This document shows positions 46,364 to 57,954 of a stretch of DNA of 64,000 nucleotides, piece after piece (the stretch's first letter is position 1; every line of letters begins with the position of its first letter). Location of the stretch: NCBI GenBank assembly GCA_048013815.1, contig CM106585.1:23250001-23314000 (forward strand), written 5' to 3'. Source of the stretch: Setoptus koraiensis. Its lineage: Eukaryota; Arthropoda. A program made the position numbers and the translations under genes. The notes beneath the pieces were generated by a model. It was not told where the DNA came from. It saw nothing but the letters and a program-made list of their open reading frames with translations, and did no database searches.

Positions 46364-46802
46364 ATGAGCCGGTCACTCTCAGTTGCCGGTTCGCCTCCAT
46401 TCCGCTGATGGACATTATGTGGACAGTTGAATACGGAGCCCCGTCGGAGCCCCTTCAAGAGGGCGCCACTGGCTGGCAGGCGGCCAGGCAGCAGCAAGCG
46501 ACAACTCAGGTGCTCTTTGACGGCGCCCAAAGCCAACCGGCCAAAATGGGTGGCGCCAAATTGAGGCCAGCAGCCTCAATTGATGGCGAAACTATTAAGT
46601 GGGCCACATCAAGACAACCGTTGCTGGACGGACCCGACGCCGCTTACCAGCAACAACAGCAGCAACAACAGCAGCAACAACAACAACAACCACGCATTGT
46701 TTTGTCCGGCTTGCGCATAACCGTTCGCGAGACACTCTTCGGGTTGGATCAGAAAGAGTCAGCACTAACAATAGACAAATTGACCATTTTGGACGCCGGC
46801 AG
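46364..46802 (+). CDS. Kekkon-like receptor, exon 3 (first part of Ig domain)
   Basis: Acceptor CCGATCAG; the split codon makes Asp, giving KEDEPVTLSC with the first Ig cysteine at residue 1384 and the core Trp in DIMWTVE. The exon ends LTIDKLTILDAGR, the classic Ig F-strand lead, at a GTGAGT donor. Between the Trp and the F strand about 75 extra residues are inserted, including a Gln run (46648-46690), so the cysteine spacing is about 140 residues instead of the usual 50-70. Confidence 0.9.
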
Positions 46803-48709
46803 GTGAGTTATACACACACATATAAACTGTTGTTGTTAGTTTATTTTGGGCGCGCGCTTGTTGTTGTTTCGCCAACAACAAAATGCGCCGCGTTTTGTTG
46901 TTGGCGCTATAAACACTCGGCCTCGAGAACGGACGCGCCAACACCAACGCCAGTTGTAAGCAAACGGATAGACACAATCGGCGGCAGCAGCAGCTTTGCT
47001 TTGTTATAATGTTGTTGTGTTATAATGCTATAATGGGGCCAATTTTAAATTTAAAGTGGCGCATAAATGGTTAAGAAGTGGCCCCTGGCGTTAGTAAATA
47101 GATGGCCGAAACACATAGCGGCACATGGCAGCTCAGCGGTTGTTAGATGGTTGGCCAAAGTGCAATTTTGTTGCTGAAAAATGAGCGGGCCAGTGGCGCA
47201 ATTGCGACCACGCTTACACGCGAGACAGATAAGAAGCCATGAGAGAAGAATGCCAGTGGACGCGAACTCTTTGCTCTTTCTTATTGGCTCATCTCGATAT
47301 TATTTTTAAGCAAATTATTATTGTTGGCCCCGGCGAGTCAGTTGCCCGGTTGAGGCTCGCAGTGGGGCCCGCGCTTGATCCAGTAGCCGGCAGGCCGTCG
47401 ATCGAGTGCAAACACAATAGTTGATAATGATGCTAAGCTCGCCCTAGGCGCCCTGGCCCCCTCTTCGCCTGGCTCCCTTCACCTTCCATTCTGGCCGACA
47501 AATTCTCGGGCTCGTGATCCAATAATGGCCGGCGCTTAGATGTTGCGCCAAATGTCACTGAGTGGCGCAAATTGGCCCGTTATTATCTTGGATTATTCAC
47601 CTATTCGCACACATGACGGGCTTACTGATCAGCAAGAGAAATATTGCCCGATACGCGGCCCGACACGCCGAGCGGGTGAGGTGCACAGGGTGCACGGGAT
47701 GCCTCACAGCCGCATACTGCGGGTCCGCATACCATGGTACCACCATACGCTTGCACACGCCCACGGTATGGGCTAGCCGCATATGGTGGTGCGCATATTG
47801 CGGATTGCGGGCCAAGCTTGGCTTCGATTGTCACTCAAATTGTATCTCGCGTGCAGTATCCATCGGAACGAAATTCAGCAATCATATCTGCATGTGAGGT
47901 GGCAATTTTGTCTAATGCTATGTGTCTAAACTGGAGCGAGACGAGTCGTTGTTGTTGTCGTTGTTGTCGTTGTTGTCGTTGTTGTCGTTGCTGTTGTTGT
48001 CGCTGTTGTTGTCGCTGTTGTTGTTGTTGTTGTTGTTGCTGTTGTTGTGCATGGGTGTGTGCCATTGGGGCACCGGCAGCAGCCCCAAAAGAGAGATGGG
48101 CCCCGTGGAACGGAAAGCGAAATTTGGCGCTACTTTGAGTTTTGTGCGCTGCGGGCAGATCCCCATTGAGTCAACTTCATCCATCACAACAAGTGCATTA
48201 GTTTATTTAATCCAGCTCGGCAACATTTTTGCCATCTCTATCCATCATAATTATCCAGCCTGAGTCAGTGGTTAGTGAGTCTATCTGTGTGTGTGTGTGA
48301 CTATGAAAATTGCAATGTTATCCATACATACTTATTCGCGAGCTCGATCCGTCCCGAAATTCGAATGTATTATCACGGTATTGGGGCCCGCACACTCGCA
48401 CACATTTTAATGCCCAATCGCAACCTAATCCATTCCATCCATCAACTAATAACAAAGCGAACGTGCTGTATGGTCTTGTTACCGCATTACCGCATCACTG
48501 GCTGCCATCTTTTTGTTCTTTTATTCGCACAAAAAAAAGTAAAACCAAAACCGAGAGCAGAGACGAGAAAGGCAAAAACGAAGGCAAAAAAAAACAAAAA
48601 GCGCATACCGAAAACCTGAGAGCGAGTAGCGAAAAACAGAAAGCAGAATAAAAATTTAACGTAATCTCTTTTGATCATTGTCCATAAATTACGTTGTCAC
48701 TAACTATAG
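46803..48709 (+). other. intron 3 of the Kekkon-like gene
   Basis: 1,907 bases from GTGAGT to ACTATAG, within the Ig domain. It has a TTG/TCG triplet tract, an imperfect inverted repeat around 47711-47808, and a purine-rich A tract near 48529-48650. No gene is supported. Confidence 0.8.
47947..48048. repeat. TTG/TCG triplet tract, about 100 bases
   Basis: TTGTTGTCG-type units repeated; another non-coding counterpart of the poly-Gln coding tracts. Confidence 0.85.
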
Positions 48710-51659
48710 ATACCAATGCATTGGACGCAACGAGGCAGGCAATTTCACGCAACAACACTGGCTTCGTGTCGTGCCCCGATCGGCCACTTCATTATTATTT
48801 GGCGACAACGTGCACGATGACAGCAGCAGCGCCGCCAACAACAACAATCGCATAAACTACCAAAACAACCAATCAACCACCAAATACCATTTGCAGCAGT
48901 GGCGACAGACGGGCGCCTCGACATTGTCACTGTCAATATTCAACGCGAGTTTGGTTAGAACAGGAAGTCAAATAGCGGCCGTTATCGGTGTCATAATGCT
49001 GCTAGTGATGCTCGTGTTTATCCTGTTGTGTTTCACAATTTACCGGATAAAGCCCACCGGTTTGCCAGCAACAATTGTCGCTGCCAACACCAGAGACAAT
49101 TCGTCGGCAAATTTGAATTTGGACCTAAGCTCGGCGTCAGCGGGCTGGCAAATTGACTGTGCCGGTGCCGGCGCGAAACCCATGATTGTACAATTGACGC
49201 AGCGACGCGGTGTCACATCTCAGGTGATGGCACCGGCCCGATGGCAGCCGCAGCCGCACCAGCGACACCAAGAAACGCTGAAAATGTCGAGCAATGAGCA
49301 GCCGTGCAATTATGGCAAACAAAGTTATGCTGGCACCAAGACGACGGCGCCCACGACAAACAAATCGTTTGGCCAAGATAATGCGAGCCAGCAGCAGCAC
49401 AACGATGAGATTGTTAACGGTAATGGCAGTGAAAATAAATCCCTGTTACATAATGGCGCCGACAATGCCGCTGCCGAGCGCCAACAACAGCAGCAGCAGC
49501 GGCAAATCAAGTCGTCGTTACGAGAGAATATTGCCGAGAAAAATGTCGCCGCCGACGGTATGCCTAATGTGAGGCAGCTAGCCGGCTATTATAATGAAGA
49601 TGCCGATGATGATGTTAGCAAGAACGATAACGAATTGCGCAGCACGATTGAGTTGCTTAGCCACGGGCAAAACAGGGCCCCCGACACGAGTTTATCACGT
49701 CACAACAACGACGACGACGGCAACAACAGCGGCAATAGCGACGGAGGCGCCAGTGGGGACGCAACGATTGTTAGGGCAAGTTCATTGATGCGTAACCAGC
49801 GGCGTCGTCAGACAAATCTGTTATGTAGCGAGCCGAGTGACGCGAGCGAGTCTAGGCAGCAATATCATCATGACGGCTACAGAGCGAGTTTTATCTTATC
49901 GCCCATTGTAGAATTGGAAAGTGGCGCCAGAGTTAGGGAGAATGGCGCAACTTTGGAGGAAGAGATCGACATCGTTAGCCGCGAGTCTCAATCAATTCAC
50001 TCAGTTAACCAGCAACAACAACAGCGACAACAACAGCAACAGCAGCAACAACAGCACCAACAACAACAACAACAGCTACAGCAACGACAACAACAGCTCG
50101 ATGGACAGCGATTAAGCTGCTCGACATCCATTGGCGAGTTGCAACAACAGCAGCAGCAGCATCATTTCGTCAATTCGTCGTCTCATCTCGTTGCCGCCAT
50201 AAATGGACAAATAAATGATGCCATGCATTCGCGTTCGCCCACTACAAATATTGGGGCCCGCCAGTGGCAGCACTATAGCGGCCACGAGCAGGGCGGCCTA
50301 CATTCGGCGGCTGACAACTTTGACAGGGCCACCAACTCGACCGTTAAACGAAATGACGCCGCTGACGCCACCTATGGTGAGAGTGGCAAAGTTACTTTGG
50401 GTGGCAATATTTTGAGTGATAATCAATTTCCGGCTTGCAATCGGACGGCGTCAGACGGCGAGCAGCAGCAGCAGCTAAGAAGAAACAAGCATGCTGATGT
50501 TGATGACGCCAGTGTTTGTTTGGCACAAAACCAATTTGCAACACTGTCCATTGACAGCAACAGCAGCGGCCTATCGGACAACAGTAGCAACAACATGGAG
50601 CAACAACAGCAACAACAACAAGCCATTAGAGAGCAAGAGGAAGACGAGACCATTTTGTTTCAACGTCCATCCCGAGTGAAGTGTCTCGAGCAGCTAGACC
50701 AACAGCGACACCAATACCAGTCAGGTACTTATCTGATGCAACCAGCTCGCCATCACCACCACCAACAACCAATGATGACCGCCGGCACGCCCACGGGTAT
50801 TATGCTGATTGGGGCCAGACCGGCGATGGTTACGCCTTATTTCATTAATGAAACGACACAATTACATAATGGTCATAATAGGCAAATGCAAATGGTCACC
50901 AAGTTACATAACGGCAACAGTGGCAGCAGCAACAGCATCTACAACAACAATCATGTGGTTGCTTATGGTTACGTTAGGCAACACCAAACGGACAAAATGT
51001 CAACAACGACGCCGACAATGATGCAACCGACAATGATGCAACCGACAATGATGCAACCGACAATGATGCAACCGACAATGGTGCAAGCTGCCAACGGTAT
51101 AGCAATGGCAAATGCCATGTACAATGTGCAAGTGTATCCAATAACAAGCGCAACCGCTGCTGCTGCTGCTGCCATCGTGCCGGCCAACACAATCGATCTC
51201 GCCAACAACAACCCAAACAACGGCCTCAATACCAAGGTATACCCGAACAGGTTGTATCATCATCAGATTGTGGGCAGCGCACCAGCGGACGGTATTGGTA
51301 TTAACGGCAACAACAGCAACAATAAACTTGTGACATTAGAACAAGAGCACCCATCGAACAATCAATTGAACAGTTACAGCAACAGTAACAGTAACAGTAG
51401 CTGCACCATACTACAGGATGGTTGCGTAACAATGACCAATTTGGTTGGCTCATCATTGATGGATAGCAGTGGACAAACAAGTCGAGACAACACAACAACA
51501 ACAACAACAACAACTAGCAGTAGCGACATGAGTAGTCCGGCATCGTCTTGTAAAACCGCCATGTTCAACCACCATCAACAACAACAACAGCAACAACAAC
51601 AACAGCAGCACACAAATACAAACAATGTCAACTGTCAGTACAAACAACTACAACGGTAA
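48710..51659 (+). CDS. Kekkon-like receptor, exon 4 (Ig end, transmembrane, long cytoplasmic tail)
   Basis: Completes the Ig domain as YQCIGRNEAGNF (second cysteine 1526), then a short Ser/Asn linker and one transmembrane helix (IAAVIGVIMLLVMLVFILLC) near residues 1610-1632. A cytoplasmic tail of about 870 residues follows, rich in Gln, Asn, Ser and His. The tail has several Gln runs, a five-copy Met-Met-Gln-Pro-Thr repeat, an Ala run and poly-Thr before the end. Structured islands remain, for example FQRPSRVKCLEQL and YRASFILSPIVELES, which could be binding motifs. The C-terminus (KQLQR) is not a PDZ ligand. The stop is TAA at 51657-51659, and CDS phase closes exactly over all four exons (7,518 bases from 33564). 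Confidence 0.9.
51012..51086 (+). repeat. 15-bp coding tandem repeat, five copies
   Basis: Unit CCGACAATGATGCAA, in frame, encoding Pro-Thr-Met-Met-Gln. The near identity of copies indicates recent expansion. Confidence 0.9.
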
Positions 51660-52742
51660 CATTTGAGATTGTGACAAATGTAACAATGTCACTAACTGTA
51701 AATGTAAGATAAATCCATCCAATGTGCACAGTCCAGGCAATAATGGTGCCGGTCAATGACACTCATTAATAACATGCACTCATGGCCGCTCAAACAGTTA
51801 ACTTTGATTGCCGATTGCACCCATTAAATAGATAAAACTAAATGCCTGAAATAGATAAAATAATTAATCAAGCATAATCAATGTGCTCAAGCCAATGAGA
51901 CATGACACATGAACAAACAATTTACTTTATGACAATGCCAACTGCTCAATTAACGAACAAAAGCAACAAATCTTCACTCAATATGTCACATGTGTGTCAT
52001 GCAATCTTAATTTGTCCATTTGTGAGAGTCCAACGCGACAGTCCAATCAATAATTAATTGCCCCATCAATTGAATAGGTCGCTCGATTTACAACAATCTC
52101 ATTTAATCACTCAATTTTGTTGCCTCAATCTAGTGAACTGTGTGCACAAATGTTTCCATGCCGATAAATCATTAAACGGGGTGGTAAATCACACATGAGA
52201 CATAAGCTCATCATGACAGTTAGTGGCAAGCTAACATTTGACAGGACATTGGACGCTGGATGGGAGAGCGGCATTGATATGGATGAACGCATTGATTGCG
52301 TAGCCATCATAATGTGGATCTAAATGCGTTTATTGGATCAACAACCATTAAATTAGTAATTAGCATAATGTGTTTGAGCAACTGTTATTGGTCAGAGTCA
52401 CTGCCGCAGCGAGCCTGTGTAAATGCGTCGCAAATGATTAAATATAAAACTATTTTTCTACTCTTCGAACTGTCGTGAGAATAGGCACAATTTCAGCGTT
52501 ATATTGACCGTTAATATTGCACCGTTATGTGTGTTTGGCACTGCATGCCGGACTGGCTCGATTGATACTTATAATAATTATGACTATTTTGTGTAACAGT
52601 TTGCTGGCGAGAATACGCTCGCATCCATCAGCAACTGTGGTCGATTTTGCTAGGAAATCTCAACAGATCTCAACTGATCTCAACAAATCTCAACAAATCT
52701 CAAAAAATCTCTGAATAATTGAATAATTGAAAAATGCCCGAG
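51660..52742. other. intergenic region between converging receptor and galactosyltransferase genes
   Basis: Contains candidate poly(A) signals: ATTAAA at 51823-51828 (plus) and AATAAA on the minus strand at 52329-52334. A ten-base tandem repeat is at 52655-52712. No gene is seen. Confidence 0.6.
52655..52712. repeat. 10-bp tandem repeat (AAATCTCAAC), about 5.5 copies
   Basis: Slightly diverged copies followed by a GAATAATT duplication. Confidence 0.85.
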
Positions 52743-54458
52743 TCATCGTGGCTCCAGTTGCCACAACATACGCATGAGCGCGCCATAGTCCCGGTACTGG
52801 CCCAACTCGGCGGCCAGATAATTGGCCGACGGGCGCGCTTGCTTGAGCCACTGGTCCAGTTGGTGTCGCTGATAACAGTAGCGTCCGTTTAGGGCCAGCA
52901 AGTGACCATCGGGTGCAGTGAGGTCCGCACTGTTGGATTGAAGTGTACGTGTTAATTGATGTGAGTCACCAATTGTCAAATCTCTGTCATTTGTGTCACC
53001 CGCAATCAGCGTCTCATTAACTAACATGGGCCACTCGTTGGTGTCGCTGGCTTGGCGCCAATTGACTTGAATTCGATTGGGCCAAGCAGAGGCCATCACC
53101 ACACCAGTGACATAGAGATCGTCTATCCAAAGTGGCTTGTGACTGTGACGAGCGAGCAATTGTGACCATTTCAGTAGGTGTTGCATTAGTTTTGGTTGTA
53201 TGAGATAGGCCAAACCCGAACAATATTGCGGATAAGTGTCATAGATAAACTCGTCTTTTGTCAGTGCCCATTTTCCGCTTCGTTGAACAGGTGAATTATT
53301 CGGAAATAGAGAGCACGCCAGCAATAACTGTTGCTTGTTGTCGGTGTTGGTGTTGTCGCTTGTTGTTGTGCGTTGTTGTTGCTCTCTAATTAATTCAATC
53401 CATTTTGTTATGTTCAAATAGGTGTCATCGTCACATTTAATTACGAATGTGCTCAATTTGTTGCTCGCCGATATGTGTGCACTTTGTTGTTGTTGTTGTT
53501 GTTGTTGCTGCTGCTGCTGCTGTTGTTGCTGTTGTCGCTGAAAACAATTGTCGTTCAGCCATTTGTAACCGCTCAGATGTTTGTAGGTGAGATTTCTGTA
53601 CGAATCAACAATGTTGGTCTGCAATATGTCACCGCCGTACCTCTCGACTTCACGTTTCACTGCGGCCTCCATGGAGCCAGCAATTGCGTCGGAGCTGCCA
53701 TTGAATGACTTCGGGTTCGCTGTGTCGCTCCTCGGCTCCTCGTTGCCGATGGTTGGTGGCGCTGATATTTGTATTGGCGAACCCAATACAAATATCAGTC
53801 GCAACTCAACACGATGGCGCTGCAAATAGTCGGCCTGGCTCTGGCGAGAGCCCCACGTTTCGCGAACCAATTTGCGCCGCTCAAAATGGCTCAGCTTAGA
53901 ATGAATGAGCACAATAATAAACAGATCGCTGTTTCGTGTATGATTCAAATATCTCAATCTGCAATAACTGGCACGAGGTTCAGTTATAAACTTGAGCGGC
54001 TCGTCAAGATCGAGCAATTGATTAGAGTTGGTCAGTGACGAGGGTACCTGATGAGCGGCCGTGTAATTAACTCTCAGTGGCCGGAATGGGTTGCTTGTTA
54101 CAAAATTGAGACGACCGATCGACGTGGACGACAGATTGTTGTTGTTGTTGGTGGTTTGCATTAAATCTATGGAATAATAATCATTGATTGCAACATCGTA
54201 TTTGTGCCATTCTCTTGCTTCACTGTTGATTGAGTCGCGTGAATTGATCACTGTTTTATCGCTCGATTTATGAGCATGAATTGTTTTCAATTGTTCGTTT
54301 GATACTGTTGCCGAGCCGTCGATGTGTTTAGCTCGTTTGAGGGGCTGTTGCTGCATTGTCGATAGCAGATAATTGAATATAGCCACGGCTATGATAATAC
54401 ACACAAGTGTACATGTTGCAACAAGTACGCGAATGGTTTTATTTGCAAGTTTGCGCAT
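52743..54458 (-). CDS. beta-1,3-galactosyltransferase-like glycosyltransferase (GT31)
   Basis: Golgi type II membrane glycosyltransferase of family GT31 that adds galactose or N-acetylglucosamine in beta-1,3 linkage to glycoconjugates. 571 aa, one exon, ATG at 54458. A short basic N-terminus and transmembrane anchor (VLVATCTLVCIIIAVAIFNYL, residues 11-31) precede a stem of about 130 residues. In the catalytic domain I see IIVLIHSKLSHFERRKLVRETWGS (family ExRxAIRxTW), RLIFVLG, DILQTNIVDSYRNLTYK (family DFxDSYxNLTLK), the metal-binding DDD in KCDDDTYLN at 343-345, PQYCSGLAYL (family PPYCSGxGYV) with CSG at 413-415, and IDDLYVTG at 445-452 (family EDVYVG). A run of 17 Gln is inserted just before the DDD motif. 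The family catalytic motifs are kept, with Asp for Glu in the last. The acceptor specificity cannot be told. Confidence 0.88.
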   Translation of the reverse strand: MRKLANKTIRVLVATCTLVCIIIAVAIFNYLLSTMQQQPLKRAKHIDGSATVSNEQLKTIHAHKSSDKTVINSRDSINSEAREWHKYDVAINDYYSIDLMQTTNNNNNLSSTSIGRLNFVTSNPFRPLRVNYTAAHQVPSSLTNSNQLLDLDEPLKFITEPRASYCRLRYLNHTRNSDLFIIVLIHSKLSHFERRKLVRETWGSRQSQADYLQRHRVELRLIFVLGSPIQISAPPTIGNEEPRSDTANPKSFNGSSDAIAGSMEAAVKREVERYGGDILQTNIVDSYRNLTYKHLSGYKWLNDNCFQRQQQQQQQQQQQQQQQQQSAHISASNKLSTFVIKCDDDTYLNITKWIELIREQQQRTTTSDNTNTDNKQQLLLACSLFPNNSPVQRSGKWALTKDEFIYDTYPQYCSGLAYLIQPKLMQHLLKWSQLLARHSHKPLWIDDLYVTGVVMASAWPNRIQVNWRQASDTNEWPMLVNETLIAGDTNDRDLTIGDSHQLTRTLQSNSADLTAPDGHLLALNGRYCYQRHQLDQWLKQARPSANYLAAELGQYRDYGALMRMLWQLEPR

Positions 54459-55155
54459 TATGTAATCATCGTGTTTAACAATTCAAAATCACTTTGCTGC
54501 TTTTTTGCTGTGTCACACATGTCATGTGAGTGGTCAAAGCTTTTCGATGTTTCTTTGGCTGGTTTTGGCGTTGTATTTTTGGCGCGACTTTTTCGATGAT
54601 CGTCGATGACGATTGACGACGCTAACAGGCAAAAATAGTAGCAAGCTTGTAACGAAATTTCATGACTAATAGCTGACCGAATGTTGCTGTGTGGCACCAC
54701 GGCTGGGCAGAACACTTGGCAATGAGTTGGACGATTGAAAATGTTGCTACAACCAGCAAAAACAATAAAGTCTCGAACTTGAACTCGGTGCGACGACTCA
54801 GCGCTGCCAGCGACTCTTTGCCTAATGACTATTGGCGAAATCGCGTCCACCGGTCTGCACCAATGCATGTCATTAAGTTAATGATGAACGAAACAAAAGG
54901 TGGAAACGAATTGAATTACCGAGGACCTACAGCAGCAACAACAACAACAACAACAACAACAAGTGTTTTCTTTCCGTTAATCTGTCTGTCATTTGGACTT
55001 GATGCCGCCCGACACTCGAGTCACTCGGCGCATTCGTCAGCGTGCCTGCTCCTCCTTACGTAATTGTTTGTCGTAATTGCTCCTCCTGTCGGTACAAACA
55101 ATTACGGCCAACGCCGTTAACACTGTTATAACGTTGCAGCATGACCATTACTCAC
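54459..55155. other. upstream region of the galactosyltransferase gene
   Basis: Probably leader and promoter. A minus-strand frame of about 136 codons ends exactly at the galactosyltransferase ATG, but it lacks protein-like character. It includes a short CAA run near 54938-54961. Confidence 0.45.
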
Positions 55156-55374
55156 GACATGCAATAAGTTGTCTGTAGTATAGACAAGTGTTTTGCGGTC
55201 AGTCAAGGTGAGCAAGTGATTTAAACCTCGTGCAACTGTATCGAGCCTCAGCGGCCAGAGTTCACTTGCGTCACTGGATAAATTCAACTCACTTGACAGA
55301 TCTTGACAGATCCACAAGAAAATCTCCTCTGGCAGCTCGGCGAGATGGCTGCCAGAAGAGATGGCCATTGGCAT
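55156..55374 (-). CDS. possible first exon of an F-box-like gene
   Basis: 73 codons from ATG 55374 to a consensus donor (CATGTC/GTGAGT) in phase 0. Residues 11-26 (LAELPEEIFLWICQDL) resemble the start of an F-box (LPxEIxxxIxxxL), and RLDTVARGLNHLLT near 43-56 resembles its end (LxxVCRxWNxLL). I could not find the next exon on the minus strand before the galactosyltransferase. It could be that gene's leader with a chance frame, or a separate gene overlapping it. Confidence 0.35.
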
Positions 55375-55409
55375 ACTCAACTACTGACCACTGATGTCGA
55401 TTGTATGCC

Positions 55410-55463
55410 AGAGACGCAGCTCATTCGCCAGCTATACAGAGACGCAGCTCATTCGCCAGCTAT
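55410..55463. repeat. 28-bp tandem duplication
   Basis: Two identical copies of a unit beginning AGAGACGCAGCTCATTCGCC. Confidence 0.9.
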
Positions 55464-56550
55464 CGACAGCCAGAGGTAATAGTGTTAGTTGAGGGGGCCA
55501 GTGTTGCATTGAATTTAATTATGTACTGTCGAAGGGATCAAATGTAAATTAATCCATCAGCTATCAGGGAATCACAGGAATCAGGTTAGCAAAAACTAAT
55601 TTGCAACATTCTGTGTCATCATGTCAATTCATCATTATTGGCAGCATATTGTCAATGGTTCGCACTGCTTTCTCGGTCTCTCTCACGACCAGTTTGCACC
55701 GAATCCACACTCCATGCAAGCAGCAAATCAGGCCAGCAACTTGACAAACACATGACACAGCACAATGGTCGAGCAATAAATAAAACAAAATCGTCCAACA
55801 GTGATCACTGGCAACCAGCGAAACGCATAAGACACGCCAAGAAGCCATCAACTAGCTCGCCGAAGAAATTCTCATTATCAATCAATGACGAACAGTTATC
55901 AGCAACTATTATCTAGGCAACAATAAAGCTCGAAAGCAAAAACAATGACGATCAATAGGACAAGTGGGATTTGTTTCTATTGTTGCAAATGCCAGCATCT
56001 GTACCATGCAGCTGTCTTGTTTGCCTGAAATGAAACCATTTTTTGGCCTACAATCGATGCTCACAATTGATGCTGTCATTTGCAAGTTGCGCTCTGAATC
56101 TAAGTTATTAGATTTGCCAGTATATCTGCTGTAATATCATTCATTCCTTCATTGCAATCAATTAAATACACCAAAGCACGACATAAAATAACTTTTTGCC
56201 ACACTCAACCGATTCAGGCACAAAACTGGGTCACTCGTCCATGTAGCATCGTAACTGTTTCACCGTCATTGAAGAAAACAAGATCTACCCCTCACTGAAA
56301 TTTTTCTCGTCACGACAAAACGCTAAAATTTGCATAGTTGCAGCATTTTGAGTTATCAAACGGTATTGTGAACGAATTTCTCTTTTTATTTGGGTCTGTA
56401 TTTGAGAACAAAGTCAATATGGTCTGCGATAAGCGAGAGTAGTCATATATGATTCCATCTCAAACTGCTCTACAAATATTAAGATATCAGAGAATGAATA
56501 CATTTGAGGAGGCCAACGCTATGCCGGCAATTGTGTTATCTGTCCAAAGG

Positions 56551-56599
56551 TTCCGATTCCGTTCACTTTAGCGGCGTCTGGGGCCGGTCATCTGGCAAG
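56551..56599. repeat. segment similar to 61395-61450, cut by the gap
   Basis: ATTCCGTTCACTTTAGCGGCGTCT...GTCATCTGGCAAG versus ATTCCGTTTGCTTTAGTGGCGTCT...GTCGTCTGGAAAG. Both read S-V-x-F-S-G-V...S-S-G-K on the plus strand and PDD...TPLK on the minus strand. The rest of this copy lies in the gap. Confidence 0.6.
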
Positions 56600-57099
56600 N
56601 NNNNNNNNNNNNNNNNNNNNNNNNNNNNNNNNNNNNNNNNNNNNNNNNNNNNNNNNNNNNNNNNNNNNNNNNNNNNNNNNNNNNNNNNNNNNNNNNNNNN
56701 NNNNNNNNNNNNNNNNNNNNNNNNNNNNNNNNNNNNNNNNNNNNNNNNNNNNNNNNNNNNNNNNNNNNNNNNNNNNNNNNNNNNNNNNNNNNNNNNNNNN
56801 NNNNNNNNNNNNNNNNNNNNNNNNNNNNNNNNNNNNNNNNNNNNNNNNNNNNNNNNNNNNNNNNNNNNNNNNNNNNNNNNNNNNNNNNNNNNNNNNNNNN
56901 NNNNNNNNNNNNNNNNNNNNNNNNNNNNNNNNNNNNNNNNNNNNNNNNNNNNNNNNNNNNNNNNNNNNNNNNNNNNNNNNNNNNNNNNNNNNNNNNNNNN
57001 NNNNNNNNNNNNNNNNNNNNNNNNNNNNNNNNNNNNNNNNNNNNNNNNNNNNNNNNNNNNNNNNNNNNNNNNNNNNNNNNNNNNNNNNNNNNNNNNNNN
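56600..57099. other. assembly gap of exactly 500 N
   Basis: A round-number run of N is normally a scaffold placeholder, so the true distance, and even continuity, across it is unknown. Confidence 0.98.
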
Positions 57100-57954
57100 T
57101 GAACATAGTTGCGAGATATTTCGAGGCATCTATGTGCCGACGTTTTTGTTCATGCTTCATGGATCTGTCTCCGGAGGAAACGCAAACAAATAGAATAACG
57201 AATATACAGAACGAATGAACCCTCATCAAACTAATTTTCCAGGGTTGTTAACCGATAATGGTTGTACTCTAAGCACGTTTTAACGAAGAAGAAACAACTG
57301 AAGAGTATATAAGACGAAATGTTTCGTTAACATGCCTTGAGATATTATGAAAAGAAGGAGACATCATAGGACACATTAAGTGTGAACAACGTGGCAGGTT
57401 TATTACTAAACAAAGTTAGCTGGCTCTCTAGGTTCTGTTGTATGGATGGATCTTGTTGTTGTTGTTGTCTAACTATAGTATTCTAACTATAGCTAACAAA
57501 TATGAGATTAGTCAAAGCGAAAGCAACGATAATAATGTGTTGAGTGCAAACAGACTACATAAAAGTGACATCAACAATAAAATAAAAGCTCATTTCACAA
57601 TAATTAGTTAGTTTTGTAAGTTCTTGTTATCATAAGACTAATTACTTTATTCATCTGTTAATATAACTCTTGGTTTTATTATCTACTTATCCACTTATTT
57701 CATTCAGTCAATGACTGTTGTTATTGTCTTTGGATTATATTCTAGCGTTAGCATTCGAGCACAATTATTACTATCGTTTTCTTCAAAAGCTGGGTGTCGT
57801 CGTGATGTGGCTGCTTATGTTATGATATCAACACTACAGGATGTTGAGACATACCTCTAAGAAAACATTACCTTTTGCATTCTTTTCAACATTGTGACCA
57901 ACAGGTACTAATTGCAATATTCATAAGATTGTTTTATTTACTTCATTCGCTACT
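57100..57954. other. non-coding DNA after the gap
   Basis: AT-rich, with a TATATAAG at 57307. Possibly promoter and leader of the Thr-rich frame that follows. Confidence 0.4.
57307..57314 (+). promoter_or_regulatory. TATATAAG, candidate TATA box
   Basis: TATA-like box upstream of the Thr-rich region. Weaker support than the TATAAATA boxes, since no clear leader exon follows. Confidence 0.3.

Larger units (their letters stand above)
55375..56599. other. non-coding DNA before the assembly gap
   Basis: Includes the 28-bp tandem duplication at 55410-55463, AT-rich DNA, and near its end a segment similar to 61395-61450. No gene is supported. Confidence 0.5.
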
